Assembly: GCA_002189035.1 (NCBI GenBank)
Contig: CM007992.1
Span: 3,720,001 to 3,784,000 of the forward strand
Reading direction: 5' to 3'
From: Utricularia gibba
Taxonomy: Eukaryota; Streptophyta; Magnoliopsida; Lamiales; Lentibulariaceae
Length of the DNA stretch: 64,000 nt
This document shows, in pieces, positions 55,717 to 64,000 of the stretch. The position numbers and the translations under genes were made by a program. Under the pieces are notes generated by a model. The model did no database searches, was not told the origin of the DNA, and worked only from the letters and a program-made list of their open reading frames with translations. The number at the start of each line of letters is the position of its first letter. Position 1 is the stretch's first letter.

Positions 55717-56386
55717 CCAAAATCCCTTCTTTGTTGGCTGTGAGTTAATTTCCCGAAAACCATCTCAAAATTACTGTATGTATGTAATGTTCTCTCGTAT
55801 TTGGTGTTGCGTGAACCCAGTCTTTCATTCATTCATCACACTGGTTTTCATCTCTGCGTCAAGCACAGCATCATCCCTGTTTTTTGAAGGAATGGCTCAT
55901 TCTGTTCCTGTTCCTGGGTAATAAAGAAAACACATTGAAATGAAACCAACGACGGTAAAAGGGAGCAGACAGCGGAGAAGGAAAACCGGTGTGGTACTGC
56001 ATCCTGCACATGCTCTGCTGCCCGTTTATGGTTTGTGCCGGTGAATCGACGTTACTGCTCTGAATAGGAAGCAGCTGTTTTGGGTAACAGCGGTAACTTT
56101 TGGGGCGACACAAGAAAAAGCTCACCATCCCAGAATCGTCAAGCTGTAGTCGCAGAAAGTCTTGCCGTCTGCTCTGGCGCAACCGTGGCCGTGGAGGGGG
56201 GGAGGGGGGAAACGTAAAGGGGGCGGGGGGTGGATGGGTGGGGCCCACAGAGAAACCCTTATTTCTGAAGCGTCCCCCAGCCAGGGTCCCATGCCTAATT
56301 ATTAGTCGCTCTACCGATCTTTCTCTTTCAGAAATTTGAGTTTTCCACCTCGCAATTGCGACGTTTAAGCTGAGAGTGGGAGAGAG
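55717..56386. other. Intergenic upstream of the small membrane protein gene
   Basis: 3' UTR of the preceding gene, then about 400 bases without supported coding capacity. A GC-rich GGGGGAGGGGGG tract lies near 56195-56230. A 182-codon minus-strand frame here (55871-56419) has no recognisable domain and was not accepted. Confidence 0.45.
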
Positions 56387-56725
56387 ATGATCGAAGAGCG
56401 GCGGGCGAGCCCTCCCCACGGCGCCATAATCGCGGTGGCGGTGCTGGTTGCGGTGACGGTTCCGTTTCTGATAGGAGACCCGAGCGAGGCCGCCACCGGA
56501 TTCTTCGCGGAGCTGCTCACTCCCCTCGGTCTACTCCTCCTCCCCACGCTCCTCCTACTCACCATTCACTTCCTCTCCTCCGATCGCGGATCCTCCGGCA
56601 AGCCCAATTCCCTCCAACGCGCCCCCGGATCGCCTCTCGGAGTCGCACTCCTCCTCCTCCTCGTGCTACTTCTCCTACTCACCAAAATCTCCATCTTCGG
56701 AGGCGGCGGAGACGCCGGAGACTGA
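56387..56725 (+). CDS. Conserved small two-pass membrane protein
   Basis: An intronless 112-residue protein of a small plant family known from many genomes but without assigned function. It opens MIEERRASPPHGAIIAVAVL, giving a first membrane helix (IIAVAVLVAVTVPFLIG). A conserved block follows, with a second hydrophobic stretch (LLTPLGLLLLPTLLLLTIHF) and LSSDRGS. A third run (GVALLLLLVLLLLLTKISIF) precedes an acidic GGGGDAGD tail. Depending on how the middle is counted there are two or three helices. The start is the first Met, preceded by a leader with no upstream ATG nearby. GC-rich codon use is stronger than in neighbours, because Leu codons are CTC-rich. Confidence 0.85.
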   Translation: MIEERRASPPHGAIIAVAVLVAVTVPFLIGDPSEAATGFFAELLTPLGLLLLPTLLLLTIHFLSSDRGSSGKPNSLQRAPGSPLGVALLLLLVLLLLLTKISIFGGGGDAGD

Positions 56726-57358
56726 TCCTCGACGCTTGATTGCCGACCACTTCTAGGTGGTGTGTGGTTGTTTTTTTATTGTGTCCGTACGGTTGTGTTC
56801 CTGATTTTGGTTTCCCAGTACACCTTTAAGTGGGTTCAAAGGCCGAGCCGTGTGCCTGTGGAACGCCGACCCAGTGCTGCAGTAGTACGAGAAACCGGCA
56901 CAAGTTGGTTTATGAACGGCCCCGAACATTTGGACAAGCACAAACTGCTGTATGTTGGCGTTCTAAATTGAACTGTTGGTCTGAGTTGAGATGCCATAGA
57001 GTGGGAGTGGTTGCTTTTATTATTATTATTACTACTATCAATTTATTGTAGTAAGATTCTCGTTGCTTGATACAATATGTCTACCGACAGCAAAGTTTGC
57101 ACCAAGTGATTTGGGCAGTGTGTGGTAGGTTTCTTTAGTGAACGTAGGCATGGCCGCTATTTGGACGCAACTGGGCCGCTCATATTGGAGCAACATACAA
57201 GGAAAAGGGCTCCATGCAGTCCATTGGAATGTCGTTTCTATATGTACCTGGCGGATGGCACCCTCCAGTCCTGTGGACCTTGTATCAAGATTCAGGATCC
57301 GCGAGATGTTCCTTTGGATTGCTCCTTCTAGTGGATTACCGAGGGAACTTCTAGAACT
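56726..57358. other. Intergenic before the TCTP pseudogene
   Basis: 3' UTR of the small membrane gene and sequence that may be the decayed promoter of the TCTP copy. A 119-codon frame at 57138-57497 overlaps pseudogene exon 1 in another frame and was not accepted. Nothing else seen. Confidence 0.45.
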
Positions 57359-58334
57359 ATTTTGGTTTATCAAGAGCTGCTGTCTGGTAATACTTTTCGC
57401 TTCGAGTCTTCTCAATTCTTTCCCCTTTCTGTGCGGGTTGCTTGGTGGTTTTTGGGTATTCTTTTTATTTTATTGTTGGTTGAATTTGTCGCTTTGAGTA
57501 TTTGAATGAGTGTATCTGTAAAAGATTGTAACTTTAACGTAATTTTTCAATTTCTGGCATGGGAAAAGTTCACCAATTCTTACTGCAGGTGTCGACCAGC
57601 TCTCGGACTCCTTTCCCTACAAGGAACTCGAGAATGGAGCTTTCTGGGAAGTAGAAGGAAAGGTTAGGATCTGTGAAAGTTTATATATCTCGGCAGCTGC
57701 TCACTGAGGGAATCCGCGAATCTTATTCCTCTGCCCCCCTCTACCTCTTGGTTTGTTTGCTGCAACACTTGTGCTCAATCACTCCATCCATTTTTGTTGT
57801 TCCGTCAGTGGGTGGTGAAGGGAGCAGTTGATGTAGATATTGGTGCCAACCCTTCTGCTGAAGGCTGTGAACGAGGTTGAAGGCGTTGATGACCAGGCTG
57901 TCAAAGTTGTCGACACTTTCAGGGTTCAGGTTTTTGTGGCGCCAATTGAGAGAGCTATTATACCATTGATGTTGTTCTCACATTTTTTCTTCGCGGGAAC
58001 AACCTCCATTTGACAAGAAGTAATTTCTTGCCTGGATTAAGAAGTACATCAGGCTGTTGACTGCCAAACTGGAACCTGAAAAGCAAGAGGAGTTCAAGAA
58101 ATCTATCGAGGGGGGCACCAAGTATTTACTCTAAAAAATCAAAAACCAGTTGTGAGAAGCAAAACCAGTATTGAATCCCAGACACTCCCTCCCCCATGCT
58201 GATAAATGCTTCTCCTTTGCAGCTTTGTGGGTAAGAGCATGCACGGTGATGGCAGCCTCGTTTTCGCATACTTCAAAGACGGGGGCGGTGGATCGGATCC
58301 AACATTCCTGTACTTGGGCCATGGCTTGAAATAA
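57359..58334 (+). pseudogene. TCTP (translationally controlled tumour protein) pseudogene, intron-bearing
   Basis: Five exon remnants keep the TCTP order: 57359-57386 (LVYQELLSG), 57589-57662 ([20 protein letters not shown]), 57809-57929 (WVVKGAVDVDIGANPSAEG, then VDDQAVKVVDTFRVQ), 57997-58149 ([18 protein letters not shown]) and 58223-58334 ([20 protein letters not shown]). Multiple lesions make it a pseudogene: the start codon is ATT (57359-57361), exon 3 has a frameshift after SAEG, the acceptor before exon 4 lacks AG, and stops interrupt exon 4 (TAA at 58021-58023 and another near its end). Introns are retained, so it arose by DNA duplication, not retroposition. TCTP normally promotes growth and cell-cycle progression; this copy cannot. 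Confidence 0.93.
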
Positions 58335-58836
58335 ATCAAGTGCTAGATGACCATCTACTGTCAAGACTCCATCTTTTGCTTTGGATTTGTAACTTTTGGA
58401 TGATGAGTTGAGCTTCTGCATACGGAAATTGTCCTAATGTGTGTCTCAATTTGCTTGCATGATTCCGGATGGATTAGCATCTTTTGTCTTCATAAGCTTT
58501 TCCGCAGCACTGAAATTCTACCTTTCAAAAATCTCGAATGTTTCTTCATTAACAAACATTGAATTCTATGTTACTTGAGATGATAAAGGAACAGTGGCGG
58601 AGCAGCAAGCATTCTACTCCAGCTCGGACAACAGGCCAAATAGAAAAAAAGGATAACTGAGTCAATATCTGTACAAAATCGCCTATCACGATTACTGGCA
58701 GCGTGTGCTTGGTACAAGAAAGCTGCCGCTGGTCAATCTGCAATCTTCTAAAAGCAATCGCAAATCTTCCTCTCTACAAATCTCTTGCGATTCCCTCCCG
58801 GTTTCAATGCCTCTACAAAAGTTTCATCTATTTGAG

Positions 58837-61448
58837 TCACTCTGCTCGCAACTTCAGTATCTCTTTTGCTGTTCTCCGTCTAAAATACTGCATGTGATCC
58901 TTCAAATACGATCGGAGAAATTAAGATAAGGGATCAGGAGGATACATGAAAAGGTCAAGCAGGAGACTGAAAAGGGACAAACCTGGCTAAAGCATAACTC
59001 AATCCCTCTGCTGTGGAAATCAGCATACTTGATCATGAACATCCCGCAGTCGTACCTGTTAACGAAGACACACTCATTTGGCTTACTGTTCATGGCAAGG
59101 AGGGTAATCTTGCCACATTGGAGCCAAGTTGACGGGCACATGAAAGACACAAAGTTCTTAACTCCCTAGCATCAAAAATCTGAATTGCTTTTACCCGTTT
59201 TCCTGTTCCGGTAGGTCATTGACGAACTCATGTTCCCATGAGCTAACATTAATGGCCTGCCCACACTTGTCTTTCACTTCATCCATATAATATCTTGCCT
59301 GCATTATGACATCCTCCGAGTGAACCACAATGATAGCCACGAGCTGTCAAGAGAAAGAATGAAAGCATACCAGCACATTCAAAATGTCTGTATCGTATCC
59401 TCGGAGTGAATCAAGATATTGAAATTTTTCAGCCTTCTTGTTGATAATAGCCAAACACCAATGCACTTCTCTGTGGATGGGCACAAAAATCTAAGATAAC
59501 AGTGAAATGGATCAGAGCAAATTTGCAAGAGTACTTGAGCGCTTTAACTAAAAAATATTGTCCTCTCTGGGAGAAATTAAAAGAACATCCAACGCTTACC
59601 TTTTCACACTCTAGAAGACTATACCCCAGCTTCTTTTGAGTAGTCCATCTTCTAACCGACCGAAAATCATAACCACCTCTGCCACAAATTAACTGGAACA
59701 GAAGCACGCATACAAAAGCATAGTAACATTGAAATTGCACCAAAGGTATCACTGCACAATGCAAGGCAGTGAAGTAGCGATTTTTCTACAATTGATGAAA
59801 AAGCATTTCAAAGAGAAAAAATTTCAAATAAAGTGCCCAGTTCTTCCAGAGAGTCAAATTTGATTTTAAAACCAGATCCACCATCAACGCTCAGATAAGG
59901 TTGCAGACAGCTTCCTATACAAAGTGACAACATTTGTTTTTTTCTTTTATGCAAATCAAATTTGCATAAAGTGCCTAGTACTCCAACAAGCTTTGCAACG
60001 TCATGTTGGCAGGTCTTAAAGCAGCAAATCACACATTAAATCAACATTGGTTGCACTTAATGAAGAACTAGGAACGTGACAAACCTTTTTGTAAAAGAAG
60101 GTATTAAAGAAATGGCACTTCAAAAATTTCCCAGACTCTCTTTTCTCCCTTTCTTTCAACAATGCGAGATATAAATTGGTGACCTGAAAGAAGGCCATAT
60201 CATAAATTCCGAGAAGTTTTTTCAGTACATTATGGAGTATCATTGTATGAGTGCCAACTCCCACTTATTTAGTGGCGTGAATGATGAGGAAAGAATTATA
60301 ACGACTGCTATTCGAATTTCACACATTGAAAGGGGCATATCAGGTGGAAAAAAACTCATGCACCGAAAATCTGTCTCAAATCGACCACCCAAAGGAAGTT
60401 CGATTCTTAAGTACCTCATCATTTAGCCAGGCACCATTCCTCAAACATTGCAATTTTTCCCCGGTAATTTCAATGTTTGAGCTTTCATGAATCACTAGCA
60501 CCTTAAAACTGCAGAGGTTGGAAAGAGATGAGAATCATAAATACATACGAGACTAGCCCAAATAAAGAAAACATAATACCTATTATTATTTGACATAGCA
60601 TCAGAAATTTCAATCTCCTCTTCTTTGGTGAGAGGTGCAAAATACTCCGGTAACTTTTCTTTCCTTGAATGCCGTGTGGAACGGATCAATTCAACACTGC
60701 TCGTGAGTACTTGTATCCATGAATTCAGCCAGCTCCTCTTTTCATTTTTCTTACTGATTTTCTCAAGCATCCTCTTGTACAAAGGCTCCGAGGAATCAGA
60801 TATACGATCCAATTCCTGTGATTCCATACCGTTGGTTACATTCTCCTTTAAGATGACATGAACGGCATCCATGATAATAGAAGACCCAAAAGATCCGACT
60901 TTTTCAATCACCATGGCATTTCTGTCTTTATGTGAATTCTGTGCCACTGATTGCTGTTGCATCCTCTTTTTTCCTCCAAGTTCCGTAGTCTCCACATTCT
61001 TAATGTCAAATTCCTCAGGTACACCGTTCCAGCGATCAATTCTCTTGTCAACATCTTTTCTCATCCACTGCAAACTAGCAACGGCTTCTTCCTTTAACTG
61101 TTCATACCTCTGGAGACGAGAAGTTGTATCAATTCGATGGTCCAGAGGCTTATCACTTGTCAAATTACGTTTCTTAGCCAGACGGCAAAATCTGGAATTC
61201 CGAACAGGAGCATGCACCCTCTTTCGAAATGCTGGTTTTCCAAAGGGGTGAAAAATTTTCAACGCTGTGATGCTTAACGATGCACGACCTTTTGAGGGAC
61301 CGTAGAAATCGAAAACCTCCGTCTCTTGGAAAGCAAGCCGTCCTCCACGTCGCATTGGGATGAAGCATCGTCCCCACGCTTCCGTAGACCGGCGAGAATC
61401 TCCATCACCAAGGATCAAAGCTCTTGACGAAACCCTAATTGGGTACAC
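58837..61448 (-). CDS. Ubiquitin-like-specific (SUMO) protease, ESD4/ULP1 type
   Basis: A 504-residue cysteine protease that matures SUMO and removes it from targets. Eight exons on the minus strand: 61448-60580, 60508-60415, 60183-60085, 59692-59600, 59490-59371, 59298-59195, 59055-58983 and 58899-58837. The long N-terminal exon is regulatory (basic, low conservation). The Ulp1 catalytic core follows: LKCHFFNTFFYKK, YDFRSVRRWTTQKKLGYSLL, then VPIHREVHWCLAIIN with the active-site His. The Asp lies in FQYLDSLRG, the Gln in LPEQENG and the nucleophilic Cys in YDCGMFMIKYADFHSRGIEL. It ends FRRRTAKEILKLRAE. All members of the triad are present, and length is close to the Arabidopsis ESD4 family. 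Probably nuclear. The start codon faces the TOG-repeat gene across 271 bp. Confidence 0.93.
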
Positions 61449-61719
61449 GGCGGCATCTACACTACAAAAACCAGTAATAGAAGGGCTGCTTGGCTTTCAA
61501 TAGCTTACATAATAATAATAATAATAAATCAACAAAATTAGTTACGAAACTTTCAAGTTTCAAGGACCGTTTTAGTCCTTTTTTTAATGGCTACTCTTCA
61601 AGTGCCGGAAACGGTCACTGACAATTTGAATTCAAATCACGACCGTTATAAAATCCTCCGCGCTCCCTTTAACGTCTCATTCTCTTGTTTCTTGAAGCTT
61701 CGCTGGGAAAAAAAGAAAA
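61449..61719. promoter_or_regulatory. Divergent promoter of the SUMO protease and TOG genes, with MSA-like cores
   Basis: Only 271 bases separate the two start codons. It contains three copies of the AACGG(T) core of mitosis-specific activator elements: 61566-61571 (as ACCGTT), 61610-61615 (AACGGT) and 61642-61647 (ACCGTT). A TATAAAA at 61647-61653 faces the plus-strand gene. MYB3R factors bind this core at G2/M in plants. Function here is inference. Confidence 0.6.
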
Positions 61720-62942
61720 ATGGCTCTGCGGCCTATCGATAACGCGATGCCGACGACTCCTGAGAGACCTAAGAAGCAGGCCAAGATTACACTACCACCT
61801 CAAAAGGAGAGACAACTACCAGATCGTGTGGGCAAAGATGAAAATCAGCTCCCTTCAGTGCAGCCGTCGCCTGAAGACGCGTCGATCGACTACGTCTTAT
61901 CGGAAAATCTCGAAGCATTTCAAGATCCAGACGCCAAATTCCAGGTTTTTTTTTCTAACATTTTTCTTGATGTTTTGGAATCCTGATCTTGGGACTGAAT
62001 TTTCTGGATCTGGTATGGCCGCTCTTGCAGGGTCTTGTTGGCGGATTAGAATCTAAAGATTGGTTGAAGGTGTGTGGATCTCTGAACGACGCTAGGCGAT
62101 TCGCGCTCCATCACTCTGATTACCTTGAGCCAATTATGTAAGTTGTAGATCGTTCTCATTTTCTATTATCCTGTGCTGCTTTCAGCATTTAAGAAGGAAT
62201 GCTGGTTTATGCAGGGAAAAGGTGATTCTAGCCATGGTGAAGGCAATCAAAAACCCTAGAAGTGCATTGTGCAAAACTTCTATCATGGCTGCTGCGGATA
62301 TTTTCAAGGCTTTCGGTGAAAAGTTGCTTGAGACTGAATCTGATTCATTCAACCAACTAGTGAGTGTTTGACTCAAACCTTTTGGCTTAGTCCTCAAGAT
62401 AGAGTAAGATTTTCGTGTTTTTGGCATGTAGTTGCTACAGCTGTTGCTGAAAGCTTCTCAAGACAAGAAATTTGTGTGTGAAGAAGCATCCAGGGCGTTA
62501 GCAGCAATGGTGGAATCGATAGCTCCACTTTCTCTGCTTAAGTGCCTTGAACCATACGTTGCACACTCGAACCTGAGAGTCAGGGCAAAAGCTGCAATGT
62601 CCATGTCCAACTGCGTGTCAAGACTGGTATGACGAAAATCCAAGCATCCTTTTTCAACTTGACTCCAGCTCAAGGCTTTACATTGATCCTGTCATTGTAA
62701 ACACTCGACAGGATCTGAAAGGAATGGAACAGTTGGGGTTGGTTGAACTGATCAAAATGGCTGCAATTCTGATAAATGACAAGCTCCCGGAGGCAAGGGA
62801 AGCGGGTAAATCCATTGCAGTTTCGGTGTATGAGGCCAGCACAGAGAACGAAGAAGAGAAACAGCAGTTTTGGCAAACCTTTTGCCACTCCAATTTGCCA
62901 GCCATTCTTGCCCTGGCCATCGTTAAACTTGTTTCCTCCTAG
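61720..62942 (+). CDS. TOG/ARM-repeat domain protein (CLASP/crescerin-like)
   Basis: A 300-residue helical-repeat protein in five exons (61720-61944, 62031-62137, 62215-62359, 62432-62626, 62712-62942). After a 60-residue Pro/charged N-terminus come paired helices of the TOG type: GLVGGLESKDWLKVCGSLND, then VILAMVKAIKNPRSALCKTS, LLQLLLKASQDKKFVCEEAS and LVELIKMAAILINDKLPEAR. The DW...R/L...L pattern in the first repeat resembles CLASP/crescerin TOG domains, which bind tubulin. The C-terminus ends ILALAIVKLVSS. This matches a small plant ARM-repeat family of unknown function. The divergent promoter with MSA-like cores would fit a microtubule role in dividing cells. Confidence 0.87.
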
Positions 62943-64000
62943 TCCCCAAGTATGGAACTGCGTGCCGTGCAGTTGTTACTGAGGACACCGTTATTATCCT
63001 GAGTCTACATTTTTTTTTTCAAAGTAAATCGATCCAAGCAAGGGGGGAGGGTGATGGCGCCAATACCTCCTTGCTTCAAACATCCTATTCAGCTTATAAT
63101 AAGAACAGGGCATGCATTCAGAACCATGCGCAAACGAATAATGCAGAAACTTTGATCAACAAAGCATCTTTTGCAGAAGCGTGAAGCGCATAAAAATCGT
63201 ATGGTAAAACTAGGGAACCATGAAAACGGATGCTTGTTTCACTGATAATTCTCATTATTTGTTGCAGCAAATGGTCACTGCAGGGGAAGGATTCAATCAA
63301 GGCATTTGAAAAGAATGATAATGAGGAGCCTTCTTGAGCTCAAGCTTGCCAGAAGAAGATGCAACACCGAAGAGCATTTTGATGAATGAAACTTCTGAAA
63401 AGCCGACCACATAATGCAAGGTACGACCAATAACTCTGAGCTTTATGGGATACTAGGAATCTTGATGAACTCTGATGATGCCAGTATACCTGAGGTAGAA
63501 GTGAAATGTATGATGTGGGAGGTTTCTGGAGCCCCCGATAATCGCGGGTCAATGGCATCTTGGATATCAAGATGAAATGTTAAAAGACCTAAGACTACAT
63601 ATGATGATTTCCTCTGGGGCTCGCATGAACAACAAGAACTCTGGTTTTCAAACACTATTCATGTAAAAAAAACACATCCATTATCATACTGAAAGTATCT
63701 CCTGATCAGCAATCTGAACTGTGGAATGCCGTTCTTTCAAGACACAACAGCAGGGAATGCAACTGAAATATAAAAAAACTTACATCGTTGAGTGGTGTAC
63801 TGTCCAAGCACAAGCTAACAAAAAATTTGTGAGAAGTTCCGTGCTATGAAGAGTAGTCAGGTTCACACCAGAATAATTTTGTTGCTGGGAAAACAAAGCC
63901 TGAACCAAACGAAGACACGAGATTGGATCAGGAGTACAATAAGATGATTCTCATGAATCTTTTAAACGCCATATTTACATCACATTGCAGCAATAGCAAG
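62943..64000. other. 3' end of window, no supported gene
   Basis: About 1.06 kb after the TOG gene. The first 150 bases are its probable 3' UTR. Frames of 60-76 codons on the minus strand (63118-63655) show no domain; this could be the 3' UTR and introns of a minus-strand gene lying beyond the window, but nothing was confirmed. Confidence 0.4.

Noticed and set aside
55871-56419. 182-codon minus-strand frame before the small membrane gene
   Set aside because: It runs antisense through the leader of a confident gene and has no recognisable domain.
57138-57497. 119-codon plus-strand frame at the TCTP locus
   Set aside because: It overlaps pseudogene exon 1 in another frame and has no independent support.

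Overview
The window is nuclear DNA of a flowering plant. Genes are split by short GT-AG introns (mostly 80-500 bp), proteins belong to plant families (WRKY, ERF, B-type GATA, PILS, SWEET, PR-10, class III peroxidase, IRE1 with KEN domain), and AT-rich intergenic DNA carries degenerate transposons. I could not resolve the lineage. No organellar, viral or bacterial block, CRISPR array, rRNA or tRNA was seen.

Layout. 0.5-6.3 kb: a PILS auxin carrier and the ER-stress sensor IRE1, both +. 7.3-12.7 kb: a small arabinogalactan-type protein (-), SWI/SNF subunit SNF12/BAF60 (+) and a secreted class III peroxidase (+). 13.6-22.4 kb: release-factor GTPase eRF3 (19 exons) and a membrane DnaJ protein with a Jiv domain, both +. 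23-30 kb: a group IIc WRKY, a bHLH147/148-like atypical bHLH and a CP1-like EF-hand protein, all -, separated by gene-poor DNA. 30-38 kb: a multi-OB-fold zinc-ribbon protein (+), a universal stress protein (+), a short bZIP (-) and a peroxisomal acyl-activating enzyme (+). 38.9-41.4 kb: an endosulfine/ARPP19 homologue and a B-GATA factor, both +. 41.7-43.8 kb: two PR-10 genes as a head-to-head inverted duplication. 44.8-48.7 kb: a decayed hAT transposon and a Pack-MULE-like inverted-repeat element. 51.4-56.7 kb: an ERF starting Met-Cys (-), a SWEET sugar transporter (+), a CxxHP/CxxC protein (+) and a small two-pass membrane protein (+). 57.4-63 kb: an intron-bearing TCTP pseudogene (+), an ESD4-type SUMO protease (-) and a TOG/ARM-repeat protein (+) that shares a 271-bp divergent promoter with it.

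The genes do not form one pathway; this is an ordinary euchromatic segment. Stress-related functions (IRE1, USP, WRKY, ERF, PR-10, peroxidase) are common but not coordinated in any way the sequence shows. Three otherwise intact genes (OB-fold protein, PR-10 minus copy, SWEET) each carry a one-base deletion in a mononucleotide run. This points to residual homopolymer error in the assembly at least as much as to biology, and it is the most useful caution for anyone using this annotation. I found no convincing new biological system. The best candidates for novelty are the OB-fold/RPA-like protein, the Met-Cys ERF with a divergent AP2 start, and the symmetric PR-10 duplication. Exon coordinates were derived by hand from reading frames and splice consensus.
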